Assembly: GCF_010435915.1 (NCBI RefSeq)
Contig: NZ_JAAFZH010000013.1
Span: forward strand, 62,001 to 126,000
Direction of reading: 5' to 3'
DNA from: Spirosoma terrae
GTDB lineage: Bacteria; Bacteroidota; Bacteroidia; Cytophagales; Spirosomataceae
Length of the DNA: 64,000 nucleotides
In this document: positions 34,280 to 42,445 of the stretch, piece by piece
Position numbering within the stretch: position 1 is the first letter of the stretch
Layout: every line of letters begins with the position of its first letter
Program-made: the position numbers and the translations under genes
Notes under the pieces: generated by a model
What the model was told of the DNA's origin: nothing
Databases searched by the model: none
Seen by the model: only the letters and a program-made list of their open reading frames with translations

Positions 34280-35608
34280 ATGAAAAAACCTTTATTAACC
34301 TTTACCTTCCTCAGTTTATGGTTAACAGCATCTGCCCAACAAACAGCCGTTGATTTTTTTGAGAGTGGAGTGGGCAAAAGCAAATCAGGTGATTTTACGG
34401 GTGCTCTTCAGGCATTCAGTATGGCCATTACCATGAACCCCGAAAACTCAGCGAGTTATTATAACCGAGGTTTGGCGAAGGCTAATTTAAAAGATCACCG
34501 GGGGGCTATCCTCGACTACGATCGGGCTATTGAAATCAATGCCAAAGACGCGATGGCCTACCTAAGTCGCGGGGTTAGTAAAAGTAAACAGGATGATTAC
34601 CGGGGCGCTTTGCTCGACTTTAGCCGGGCAATTGAATTAAATCCAGATGATCCTCAGGCGTACTTTAGCCGGGGCGCCAGTCGCAACCAGCTCGAACAGT
34701 ACCGAGGTGCTTTGTCTGACTTCTCCAAATCGATTGAACTCGACCCAGCCAATGTAAATGCTTATTATGCCCGAGGTATTACCAAACAATCACTCGACGA
34801 TTACGCAGGCAGCCTGACCGATTTCACCAAGGTGATCGAAATGACCCCTAAACGGGCAGCAGCCTATGCAAGTCGTGGTATTTCGAAAGTCCAGCTCAGT
34901 GACTTTGCCGGTGCTGTAACCGATCTCAACAAGGCTATCGAACTCAGTCCTGAAGATGGCGAATCATATTATTACCGCGCTTTTGCCAAAAGTAAGTTAG
35001 ACGATTACAAAGCCGCCATGCCCGACTATGACCGGGCAATCAAACTCCATCCAACTAACTACAAAGCGTACTACGGCCGTGGATTCTGTAGAAATAAATT
35101 AGGCGACCAGAAAGGGGCACTTCAGGATTTTAGCCAGGCCATTGAGATGAACAACTCCACCAGTGAAGCCAAGGTTGTTTACAGCGGTCGTATGACACGA
35201 GCCATTCTGGATAACCTCCGCAATCAGGTACAGGAAAAAAACCGTATCAGTGATCTATCGCCGGAACGGGCCGAAGCCTATTTCAGCCGTGGAGTCGCCA
35301 AAAACAAGCAAGGTGATCAGAAGGGAGCTACGGCTGACTTAAATAAGGCAATTGAGCTAAATCCCACCTATGCCGAAGCGTATTTTAGTCGTGGCCTTAT
35401 CCGGTCATCCCAGGGCGATCAACGCGGGGCCATTACAGACTGCAATGATGCAATCAAATTAAACCCACGTTACAGTGAAGCCTTTTATGTACGTGGACTT
35501 ATTCGCCATAGTCTTGGTGACGAAAACGGCGGCTGTCTGGACCTTTCAAAAGCGGGTGAATTAGGCTATACACCAGCTTATAAAGTGATTAGTGAGTATT
35601 GTAATTAA
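34280..35608 (+). CDS. Secreted tetratricopeptide-repeat protein
   Basis: A 442-residue protein with a signal peptide (MKKPLLTFTFLSLWLTASAQQ) followed by about eleven tandem 34-residue TPR units over nearly the whole length. The repeat consensus is AYFSRGxxKxxxxDxxGALxDFxKAIELNP (for example 85-118 and 119-152), with tight DNA-level similarity between units. A repeat near residues 290-335 carries an insertion (NNSTSEAKVVYSGRMTRAIL). TPR solenoids mediate protein-protein contacts; here the site is the periplasm or envelope. It has its own promoter and a terminator-like hairpin downstream. The specific partner is unknown. Confidence 0.9.
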   Translation: MKKPLLTFTFLSLWLTASAQQTAVDFFESGVGKSKSGDFTGALQAFSMAITMNPENSASYYNRGLAKANLKDHRGAILDYDRAIEINAKDAMAYLSRGVSKSKQDDYRGALLDFSRAIELNPDDPQAYFSRGASRNQLEQYRGALSDFSKSIELDPANVNAYYARGITKQSLDDYAGSLTDFTKVIEMTPKRAAAYASRGISKVQLSDFAGAVTDLNKAIELSPEDGESYYYRAFAKSKLDDYKAAMPDYDRAIKLHPTNYKAYYGRGFCRNKLGDQKGALQDFSQAIEMNNSTSEAKVVYSGRMTRAILDNLRNQVQEKNRISDLSPERAEAYFSRGVAKNKQGDQKGATADLNKAIELNPTYAEAYFSRGLIRSSQGDQRGAITDCNDAIKLNPRYSEAFYVRGLIRHSLGDENGGCLDLSKAGELGYTPAYKVISEYCN

Positions 35609-35620
35609 TAAGTAGAATAA

Positions 35621-35664
35621 GGGTTTCACCGACCAATCACTACGTTGACTGGCCGGTGAAACCC
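35621..35664. terminator. Convergent terminator between the TPR and pirin genes
   Basis: GGGTTTCACCG (35621-35631) pairs with 35654-35664, with a partial inner extension. The inner mismatches become G-U pairs on the minus-strand transcript, so the stem is longer for the leftward pirin gene. A short T-run follows on the plus side. Confidence 0.7.
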
Positions 35665-35675
35665 TCGTTTTTACT

Positions 35676-36572
35676 CTAGTAGACAATCTGCCGGTCTTGC
35701 GGCAACGTTGACACGTGGTTCATTTTTCCCTGACGGAAATCCCTGTAGAGTTCTCTGATTTCGTCCTGCGTATCGGCAATGAACGGACCATAGGAAACAA
35801 TCGGGTCCTGTTGCGGCTGGGCAGCATACAGAATAACTCGCACACCACCTTCACCTGCCAGTAGTTTTAGTTCACTTAGACCGTCACCAGACATTCTGTT
35901 CAACCAGCCAACCTGCCCTTCCCGCAATGTCGACTGATCGTTCCCGATCGACACGCTCCCGTCAATTACGTACAAAAAAGCAGTATACGAAGCAGGCAAC
36001 TGCCGACTCGTTTGAGCGCCCGGTTTTAACTGCAAATCAGCCACAATAAGTGGTACGTAGTTCTGAATGGGTGATGTAAGACCGGCAAACGAGCCACTAT
36101 ATACCCGGATTTCCTGCTCATCATTAATCAGCTTTGGTACGTTTTCCAGAACTATATCCTGCACGCGTGGTTGGGCCCAACGCTCTTGTTTAGGTAAGTT
36201 CAACCACATTTGTAGAATCCTCATTTTCATTTTCCGGTCAATGGTTTCGGTATGGACTATACCGCTTCCGGCGGTCATTATCTGAAAGTCGCCTGCTTTC
36301 ATCGTATGTTCAGTATCACCCAGCTCACCTTCCAGAATTAACGTAACGGTTTCGAATCCGGCATGTGGATGCGGCCCACCTACTGGTTCATCATTCTTTT
36401 TATCAAGCTGATCATCCATCAGTATAATAAAAGGATCACTATGATCGAAGTCGGTTTGAATAATGGCTCTGGCCGTATGATCTTGTCCCAAAAATCCCGG
36501 CTGTGCGGGTGGTGTATGCATCGTAACTATCTCTCTTGTTGTCACGATTTGTTGGTCTAGTATCGTTTCCAT
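35676..36572 (-). CDS. Pirin family protein
   Basis: A 298-residue bicupin of normal pirin length. The metal site is visible in the N-terminal cupin: GGPHPHAGFETVT (two His) and GSGIVHTE (His, Glu). A C-terminal cupin region follows (QPQQDPIVSYGPFIADTQDEI). Pirins bind iron; some have quercetin 2,3-dioxygenase activity and others act as redox-linked regulators. It is divergent from the HxlR regulator at 36713, which probably controls it. A TAAATTTG -7 element on the minus strand lies at 36632-36639, next to ACTATAC repeats. Confidence 0.9.
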   Translation of the reverse strand: METILDQQIVTTREIVTMHTPPAQPGFLGQDHTARAIIQTDFDHSDPFIILMDDQLDKKNDEPVGGPHPHAGFETVTLILEGELGDTEHTMKAGDFQIMTAGSGIVHTETIDRKMKMRILQMWLNLPKQERWAQPRVQDIVLENVPKLINDEQEIRVYSGSFAGLTSPIQNYVPLIVADLQLKPGAQTSRQLPASYTAFLYVIDGSVSIGNDQSTLREGQVGWLNRMSGDGLSELKLLAGEGGVRVILYAAQPQQDPIVSYGPFIADTQDEIRELYRDFRQGKMNHVSTLPQDRQIVY

Positions 36573-36631
36573 GATTCAGTCATTTTTTATTGCAGGCAGT
36601 CAGCAAGTTTGTCTGCCGCTTTAGTATGAAC

Positions 36632-36702
36632 CAAATTTACGTACCTTTACTATACATTCGTAAGCACTATACTCATTGATAGCACTATACAAAAGAATAG
36701 TA
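36632..36702. promoter_or_regulatory. Divergent pirin/HxlR control region with repeated ACTATAC half-sites
   Basis: The 140-bp spacer carries ACTATAC at 36649-36655, 36666-36672 and 36684-36690, the last two as the longer direct repeat AGCACTATAC at 18-bp spacing. An inverted-type ATAGTAT (about 36697-36703) precedes the HxlR start. The -7 element of the pirin gene (TAAATTTG on the minus strand, 36632-36639) adjoins them. ACTAT/ATAGT half-sites are known for HxlR/YodB-type repressors, so this is a credible autoregulated operator array. Confidence 0.55.
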
Positions 36703-36712
36703 TTTAGATCGA

Positions 36713-37072
36713 ATGAATGAAACAGAACCATTGGATCACTCGGTCTGCAAAGCCACGGTACGTCCCATTCGCGACGCACTGGACGTATTAAACGGTAAAT
36801 GGAAGCTACCAATCATTGTTGCGCTTACTTTCGGCGAAAAACGATTTGGCGAGATTGCCAAAGAAATTGATGGGATTACCGATCGGATGCTGTCTAAGGA
36901 ACTTCAGGATCTGGTCGCAAACGGATTGGTCAGGCGAACGGTAGAAGACACGTTTCCAATCAGAGTAACGTATGCTCTAACGCCACACAGCCAGTCACTA
37001 AATGAGGTTATTGAATCGCTGCGCAAATGGGGAATTCTGCACAGAGCTTATCTAGTTAATGAAGAAAAATAA
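36713..37072 (+). CDS. HxlR family transcriptional regulator
   Basis: A 119-residue winged-helix protein. The family signature VRPIRDALDVLNGKWKLPIIVALTFGEKRFGEI is followed by the recognition region ITDRMLSKELQDLVANGLVRR and the wing VTYALTPHSQSL. Cys12, just before the DNA-binding domain (DHSVCKATV), sits where redox-sensing HxlR proteins such as YodB carry their reactive cysteine. It is divergent from the pirin gene and most likely represses it (and itself) until an electrophile or oxidant modifies the cysteine; this is inference from family and context. Confidence 0.9.
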   Translation: MNETEPLDHSVCKATVRPIRDALDVLNGKWKLPIIVALTFGEKRFGEIAKEIDGITDRMLSKELQDLVANGLVRRTVEDTFPIRVTYALTPHSQSLNEVIESLRKWGILHRAYLVNEEK

Positions 37073-37128
37073 CGTAGCAACTTTCACCAGGAAAATCACT
37101 ACGTCGGACCAGGCTAGCCTAAACGGCT

Positions 37129-37899
37129 CTATTCAAATTTCAGGTGTTTTACGGAATCGCCGGACATTTCAAGCTCGATGAGCGCATCGATACCGATTTC
37201 AAGGTGCTTATTAACGAACTGAGTGGTTACGCGTTTGTCGCTTTCTTCGGTTTTTACCCCTTCCGGCACGAGCGGATTATCGGACACCAACAATAAAGCC
37301 CCGTGGGGTATTGAATTCACAAAACCAACCGTAAAGATGGTAGCCGTCTCCATATCGATAGCCATCGTACGAATTTCCCGCAGGTAATCCTTGAAAGGCT
37401 CATCGTGCTCCCAGATACGCCGGTTGGTCGTATAGACTGTTCCGGTCCAGTAATCGAGTTCGTGTTTTTTGATTGTCGATGATACGGCCCGCTGCAATCG
37501 GAACGATGGCAACGCCGGAATTTCCGGACGCATATAGTCGTTGCTGGTACCCTCGCCCCGAATGGCGGCAATGGGCAGCACCAGATCGCCGATCTGCGTT
37601 TTTTTCAAACCACCACATTTCCCTAAGAACAGCACGGCTTTGGGAGAGACTGCCGATAGTAAATCCATGACCGTAGCGGCCATGGCGCTGCCCATGCCAA
37701 AATTAATGATGGTAATATTATTGGCTGTGGCCGTTTGCATAGCCCGCCCAATACCATAAATCTCTACATCAAATTTCTGGGCAAACAGCTCAACGTAGTT
37801 AATAAAATTCGTTAGCAGAATATACTCGCCAAATTGTTCAATCGGTGTGCCAGTATAGCGCGGCAACCAGTTTTCAACTATTTCTTCTTTTGTCTTCAT
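37129..37899 (-). CDS. amn: AMP nucleosidase (short form)
   Basis: A 256-residue member of the nucleoside phosphorylase superfamily. The substrate loop INFGMGSAMAATVMDLLSAVSPKAVLFLGKCGGL, GEGTSNDYMRPEIPALPSF and the purine/ribose motif MAIDMETATIFTVGF are AMP nucleosidase-like. Such enzymes hydrolyse AMP to adenine and ribose-5-phosphate. At 256 residues it lacks the N-terminal regulatory domain of E. coli Amn (about 480 residues), which is common in Bacteroidota. It lies about 3.7 kb from a LOG-family AMP-type hydrolase. It stands alone, divergent from the HsdR_N-like gene. Confidence 0.88.
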   Translation of the reverse strand: MKTKEEIVENWLPRYTGTPIEQFGEYILLTNFINYVELFAQKFDVEIYGIGRAMQTATANNITIINFGMGSAMAATVMDLLSAVSPKAVLFLGKCGGLKKTQIGDLVLPIAAIRGEGTSNDYMRPEIPALPSFRLQRAVSSTIKKHELDYWTGTVYTTNRRIWEHDEPFKDYLREIRTMAIDMETATIFTVGFVNSIPHGALLLVSDNPLVPEGVKTEESDKRVTTQFVNKHLEIGIDALIELEMSGDSVKHLKFE

Positions 37900-37986
37900 C
37901 GTTACGAAGTGAGTGAATAAACCGAAGAAAGCGAAAAGATTCTCTTTTTCGCTCGATAACTCTTCTGCGCTTTAGTATTTTCGGGT

Positions 37987-38430
37987 ATGATTACGTTAAA
38001 CTTACCCACTTTTGACTGCAAAACTAAGGAAGTAGACGGGAAACCGTATATATTCGATCTGTTACGTCGCAAGTACATACGACTGTCGCCCGAAGAGTGG
38101 GTACGACAACACATCGTCAATCTGTTACTCACTCATTACGCCTATCCTAAAGCGTTACTTCGGCCAGAAGGCGGTTTAACCCTCAATCTGACGCAGAAAC
38201 GTACTGATCTGGTTGCCTTTGACCGAGAAGGCCAGCCCTTTCTGGTGGTCGAATGTAAAGCCCCTCATATCCCACTCACTCAGTCTGTCTTTGATCAGGT
38301 GACTCGCTACAACCACGTTCATCGCGCTCCGTACCTGGTCATTACCAATGGATTAACGCACTATTGTTGCGGGATTGATCCCACGACGCAAGCCCTACAC
38401 TTTCTGGAAGACTTCCCGGCCTTTCAATAA
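37987..38430 (+). CDS. Type I restriction R-subunit N-terminal-domain-like protein (HsdR_N_2)
   Basis: A 147-residue PD-(D/E)XK protein. The nuclease core RTDLVAFDREGQPFLVVECKAP carries Asp, then Glu-x-Lys, and is followed by the helical SVFDQVTRYNHVHRAPYLVITNG. The N-terminal DGKPYIFDLLRRKYIRLSPEEWVRQHIVNLL is the usual start of this stand-alone family, widely conserved in Bacteroidota, often as a single housekeeping-like gene. No methyltransferase or specificity subunit is adjacent, so it is not a restriction system as seen here. Function unknown. Confidence 0.85.
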   Translation: MITLNLPTFDCKTKEVDGKPYIFDLLRRKYIRLSPEEWVRQHIVNLLLTHYAYPKALLRPEGGLTLNLTQKRTDLVAFDREGQPFLVVECKAPHIPLTQSVFDQVTRYNHVHRAPYLVITNGLTHYCCGIDPTTQALHFLEDFPAFQ

Positions 38431-38460
38431 AAAATCCCCTGATACCGTAGTACCAGGGGA
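38431..38460 (-). terminator. Terminator of the yceI-like gene
   Basis: The stem TCCCCTG-TAC (38435-38445 with 38450-38460, one mismatch) is followed on the minus strand by a T6 run (38434 downward). It also overlaps the end of the convergent HsdR_N-like gene. Confidence 0.75.
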
Positions 38461-38494
38461 CACCATTCAGATTGTATTAACTACGTAGTAACGA

Positions 38495-39100
38495 TTATTT
38501 ACCAGCTACCACTTTCATCTCTACTACGAAATCGTCGTAGATAGCTTTGTCCCCGATATTTTCGAAGAACGATTTTGAGCCGTAACGGATGTCATATTTC
38601 GTACGATCAAGCGTTGCTTTACCCGATGCTTCAACACCAGCAGCCGTTGCTTTTACCGTTGCAGGGAACGTAACAGCGTTCGTAATACCTTTAATGGTCA
38701 TATTACCGGTAATATCGTAAGCATCACCACCTTTAGGTGTCACTTTCGTGATTTTGAACGTTGAAGTCGGAAATTTCGCGGTGTTGAAGAAATCCTCCGA
38801 TTTCATGTGGCCAATGAATTTGGCATTGTAGCCAGCGTCGGTCAAATCCGTACAGGTGATACTGTTCATATCGAATGAAAACGTACCACCCGTTAATTTG
38901 CCACCGTCAACAGCCAGCGTACCTTCTGACAATTTTACGGTTCCAGAGTGTTCGCCCGTTACTTTTTTACCATTCCAATTCAGAATGCTTTTTTGGGTAT
39001 CTACTTTATAAGTGGTAGCTTTTTTAGGGCCAATAAAAGCTGAAGAACCAGCAACGATTGCTACAGCAACCAAACCTGCCAGAAACTGACGTGTTTTCAT
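38495..39100 (-). CDS. YceI-family lipocalin-like protein, secreted
   Basis: A 201-residue protein with an N-terminal export signal (MKTRQFLAGLVAVAIVAGSSAF). The YceI beta-barrel follows: TYKVDTQKSILNWNGKKVTGEHSGTVKLSEG, FDMNSITCTDLTD, HMKSEDFFNTAKFPTSTFKIT, and YDITGNMTIKGITNAVTFPATV. YceI proteins bind isoprenoid-type lipids, for example polyisoprenoid quinone-like molecules, in the periplasm. It lies 52 bp downstream of the MarR gene, in the same direction, so probably under its control. Confidence 0.9.
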   Translation of the reverse strand: MKTRQFLAGLVAVAIVAGSSAFIGPKKATTYKVDTQKSILNWNGKKVTGEHSGTVKLSEGTLAVDGGKLTGGTFSFDMNSITCTDLTDAGYNAKFIGHMKSEDFFNTAKFPTSTFKITKVTPKGGDAYDITGNMTIKGITNAVTFPATVKATAAGVEASGKATLDRTKYDIRYGSKSFFENIGDKAIYDDFVVEMKVVAGK

Positions 39101-39152
39101 ACTATTTGTTTGTTTTTACAGATTGTATTAGAAAAAAGAAAAAAAATACTCT

Positions 39153-39608
39153 TTATGACCGGAGCTTATCGAGCAGTTGGCTGAGTAATACAGCTTCCTC
39201 CTCCGTGAGTTTACTCCGTTGACTCTCCTCCAGTTCAGCCTGATGCACATCAAGCTTCTTCAGTAATGCCAACCCTTTGTCAGTAACGACAACGTCAACC
39301 GCACGGCGATCGCTGGGGCATTCGGTACGTAGAACGAGTTTCTTGGCAACCAGCTTATCAACCAGCCTTGATGCATTCGACATCTTGTCGAGCATCCGTT
39401 CGGTAATGTCACTTACCTTCACTGGATCAGGGTACTGGCCCCGTAAAATCCGCAGGACATTATACTGTTGTAAGGTTAATCCGAATGGTTTCAGAATACG
39501 GGTCTGCGCATCGGCCACCCAGTTGCTCGTAAACATCAGATTAACCATTACCCGATGGTATGGTGTCTTGAACGGAGTTGTTTGCTTAATGTCGGTTTCT
39601 ATTGACAT
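39153..39608 (-). CDS. MarR family transcriptional regulator
   Basis: A 151-residue winged-helix repressor. Helix block: NVLRILRGQYPDPVKVSDITERMLDKMSNASRLVDKLVAKKLVLR, then the wing CPSDRRAVDVVVTDKG, typical MarR. I choose ATG 39608; an in-frame ATG at 39632 would place the start inside the operator palindrome. The perfect palindrome at 39631-39652 lies 22 bp upstream, as expected for autorepression. The downstream yceI-like gene is probably part of the same regulon. The inducer is unknown. Confidence 0.9.
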   Translation of the reverse strand: MSIETDIKQTTPFKTPYHRVMVNLMFTSNWVADAQTRILKPFGLTLQQYNVLRILRGQYPDPVKVSDITERMLDKMSNASRLVDKLVAKKLVLRTECPSDRRAVDVVVTDKGLALLKKLDVHQAELEESQRSKLTEEEAVLLSQLLDKLRS

Positions 39609-39630
39609 GGTGCAAATATAATGCTCATAC

Positions 39631-39652
39631 ATTTAATGTTGCAACATTAAAT
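39631..39652. promoter_or_regulatory. Perfect 22-bp operator palindrome of the MarR gene
   Basis: Half-site ATTTAATGTTG followed directly by its exact complement, with the central TTGCAA typical of MarR-family sites. It sits 23-44 bp upstream of the MarR ATG, where repressor binding would cover the promoter. No second copy was seen before yceI, consistent with one shared transcript. Confidence 0.75.
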
Positions 39653-39669
39653 ACAATTATATTTGTTCC

Positions 39670-41649
39670 CTAGCGGTAAGGAATTATTTGCGGAGCCGAT
39701 AAATCGAAGTCTCTGAAGCGTAGAACTGGTATTCCTTCAAAGGCAAATCGGAAAGGAATCGTATTATTCGGAATGTTCGGATAATAGGCAATTCGAACCT
39801 GGAAACTGTTGAATGTCAGGTTCTCATTACGTAAGCGAAAACCAATTCCATAACCCTGATACAGCGGTCCTTTGAATAAGGAACGATCCGGGAAGCTAAC
39901 CAGACCCAGGTTGGCAAACGTAATGAAAGCCACCCGAAAGCCGATAAAATTTAGTTTTGAAAAAAGTATGTTCTGATAATTGAACAGGAATCGGTTGGTG
40001 CCCCGCAACGCATCGTTGTTAATGCCTATGCCATCCGTATTGAGTCCGCTGGTACTACTGTTCAGCGTAATATATTCGTTATCGAACCGATCAATACCCA
40101 TCGTGAAACGACTATTGAAAAAATGCCGCATATTGCCCCACTTCGACGACATAAGCGGACTAAAATAATTGGCTTCGAGTGATAACATGCCTTGCTCAAT
40201 GCGCTGATTACGGATATACCCCCCAATATTCGCCAGCGAATAGAGGTATCCCGATTTAGCCAGGTACTTACCCTGCGAAAAGTTTATGCCAGCATATTTT
40301 CGGGGCCCTAATTCGGCATTATCAAACCCGGTAATGATTGCAATAGCCTCCCCTACCGGTACGTCCTCAGTACGACCAAACCCATATATTAAGACATCAC
40401 GGACGTATTTCCGGCGGGAATAACCAATACTAAATAACGTAGTGCGGCTGTCCTGATACAACTGGTTGGTATCGGGCGTTACGGTAGGGCGCTGCGAGAA
40501 ATCGTAAATGGTATTACGTAGCGCAATAACCAGCCTTGACCGGCCCCTGGCTTCGTCGTCGTTGGCACTGTAGAATATCCGAAAGGATCGCCCAACCCAT
40601 ATATCGGAATAATTATAGGTGAATGGAACCAGCAAGACACTATCGTTTCGGGTAACCAATCGCTGGTTTACCTGCGTCCGGTTGATTTCAATTGCTCCCG
40701 CATATTTTGTATCGGGTGTCAAAAACGGTCTGTAAAGGCGTAAGGCAGCTTGTTTCAGATCACGTAGATACAAGAATTCGGCCTGTGCGGTCAGGAACGT
40801 TTTCCCGATAAAAGGCACCGTATATCGTCCCTGGTACTCCATAACCTGGCGCGGATCATCTCCCGAATAGGCAACCTGCGCAAAAAGCTGATGCCCAACA
40901 CCCCGAAAATTCCTTTGTTCAAAACCCAGACTGAACTGATTCAGTGAGCCTACCCCGCCGGTGGGCAGCAACGACCATACGTCCTGCGTAATTACGTATA
41001 CATCGACAAACTGGCGGCTACCCGCTCGCGGCAGTACCAGGATACGAGCATCGTGAAAAATCGGCGTAGTACGTAACAGTCGTTCGTTATCGCGCAAAAC
41101 CGTAGGATTCAGCGCATCGCCTTCCCGAAAAAGCAGATAGGAACGACGTATAATATTCGCACGCGTATTGGTATGCAGTCGATTCCCGGTCCGTTCGACC
41201 CAGTTGCCGGGTTTTCGAAGTGTATCGTATACCGATTGACCAAATACACCCAACCGACGAATATAGATATCGCCGATAATTCGGCCCTCGTATTGCTTAA
41301 ACGGATTTACTTCTAACTGATTAACCTCCCCGGTTCTTACCCGGCTGTTATAGACATCCTGAAAAATAAGGTCGTACAGTTGCCGGGTCATCCGGTGCTT
41401 ATACATCTTGGTTTTCAAACGGTTATAAAAAACGCTATCCCGCTGTATAAACGCGCTATCGTTAAGCGTAGGTAAGACTTTGGTGGCCAGCGAATCATTC
41501 GCTTTCTTCGATACGTAGCGCACTGAGTCTGGCAGTTGTGGTTGTGCTTGTGGCTGCTGCGCAAAGGTTTCTGCCCCCATTAAAACCATACGTCCTACCA
41601 ACAGGCAGTACAGTAGTGGTAACAACAGATTCAGGCACCGACGATTCAC
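39670..41649 (-). CDS. POTRA/surface-antigen outer-membrane barrel protein
   Basis: A 659-residue exported protein with a signal peptide (about residues 8-30). An N-terminal POTRA-like segment lies around residues 110-215 (EGRIIGDIYIRRLGVFG, then LLFREGDALNPTVLRDNERLLRTTPIFHDARILV), followed by a C-terminal barrel of many aromatic-rich strands (for example FSLGFEQRNFRGVGHQLFAQVAYSG). It resembles the Omp85/BamA-TamA group, with only one POTRA visible. It is probably an outer-membrane assembly or transport barrel of unknown substrate. It is leftward and stands alone upstream of the MarR genes. Confidence 0.78.
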   Translation of the reverse strand: MNRRCLNLLLPLLYCLLVGRMVLMGAETFAQQPQAQPQLPDSVRYVSKKANDSLATKVLPTLNDSAFIQRDSVFYNRLKTKMYKHRMTRQLYDLIFQDVYNSRVRTGEVNQLEVNPFKQYEGRIIGDIYIRRLGVFGQSVYDTLRKPGNWVERTGNRLHTNTRANIIRRSYLLFREGDALNPTVLRDNERLLRTTPIFHDARILVLPRAGSRQFVDVYVITQDVWSLLPTGGVGSLNQFSLGFEQRNFRGVGHQLFAQVAYSGDDPRQVMEYQGRYTVPFIGKTFLTAQAEFLYLRDLKQAALRLYRPFLTPDTKYAGAIEINRTQVNQRLVTRNDSVLLVPFTYNYSDIWVGRSFRIFYSANDDEARGRSRLVIALRNTIYDFSQRPTVTPDTNQLYQDSRTTLFSIGYSRRKYVRDVLIYGFGRTEDVPVGEAIAIITGFDNAELGPRKYAGINFSQGKYLAKSGYLYSLANIGGYIRNQRIEQGMLSLEANYFSPLMSSKWGNMRHFFNSRFTMGIDRFDNEYITLNSSTSGLNTDGIGINNDALRGTNRFLFNYQNILFSKLNFIGFRVAFITFANLGLVSFPDRSLFKGPLYQGYGIGFRLRNENLTFNSFQVRIAYYPNIPNNTIPFRFAFEGIPVLRFRDFDLSAPQIIPYR

Positions 41650-41835
41650 CGTTTGTTCGTTTTATTTTTTAGAGTGTTAAAAACAGGAAGTGGTTTAAAC
41701 GAACTGCTCCATACTTTCGCCAAGGATCATCATCGATTACAGTACGGACGAACATTGACATTGACAATCAGCTAGTTTCACTACGTCTCTACTCGAGTTG
41801 GACTACCCAATCGCCTTTATTAACGATGTAACAAA

Positions 41836-42366
41836 TTATAATTGTTTTTGTAACCAGAAATCGCGCTGACGCTCCGAGCCAAATTGAAAATAATGATACC
41901 CAAAGCGCTCAAATCCTATTTTTTTGTAAAAAGCCAGTGCCCGTTCATTACGTTCCCACACCCCTAGCCACACGGCCTTGTAACCTTGTTCGCTGGCCCA
42001 GTTCAGGCAGTGTTCCATCAATAAACGCCCCTGCCCCTGACCAACCTGATCCTGGCGCAAATAGATCCGCTGAATTTCAACGGCGTTACGTACACTCCGA
42101 TGGGGTTCTGGCATGCTACGTGGTGGCGTATGCCGACGCATTTTGGCATAGCCAACTGGCGTACCATTGTCGGCTTCAACCAAAAAGAATGTCGATTTAG
42201 GATCAGCCAGTTCCTGTTGTATAATGGGCAACGTAATGGCCGACGCTACGTATTCGGCAACCAGTTCGGCTGGGTTATGCGGTGGGCCAAACGCTTCATA
42301 CATAGTGGTTGCCGACAATTCTGTCAGCACATCGGCGTCCGAAAGAGTGGCGATTCGAATAGACAC
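41836..42366 (-). CDS. GNAT family N-acetyltransferase
   Basis: A 176-residue GCN5-type acetyltransferase. The N-terminal IRIATLSDADVLTELSATTMYEAFGP, the acetyl-CoA loop IYLRQDQVGQGQGRLLMEHCLNWA and the C-terminal WLGVWERNERALAFYKKIGFERFG are standard GNAT motifs. The closest recognisable type is a small PhiO/spermidine-acetyltransferase-like enzyme (EAFGP is shared with such sequences), but the acceptor is unknown. It is divergent from the maf gene by 79 bp. Confidence 0.86.
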   Translation of the reverse strand: MSIRIATLSDADVLTELSATTMYEAFGPPHNPAELVAEYVASAITLPIIQQELADPKSTFFLVEADNGTPVGYAKMRRHTPPRSMPEPHRSVRNAVEIQRIYLRQDQVGQGQGRLLMEHCLNWASEQGYKAVWLGVWERNERALAFYKKIGFERFGYHYFQFGSERQRDFWLQKQL

Positions 42367-42445
42367 GAGTATCGATATTTATAGAATAGGATATGCGATT
42401 TACGAATATAGAGCGAAATTTGCCCGTAAATTGTATCCTCAATCT

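Noticed and set aside
34280-35608. Tandem repeat array as possible CRISPR
   Set aside because: The periodicity is 102 bp and in frame; it encodes TPR units.
37987-38430. Restriction-modification or defence island (with the 25244 nuclease-like gene)
   Set aside because: No methyltransferase, specificity subunit, helicase or mobile element is nearby; both genes stand among housekeeping genes.
42167-42445. 93-residue N-terminal extension of Maf
   Set aside because: It lies antisense to the acetyltransferase gene, and the conserved Maf start occurs just after ATG 42446.
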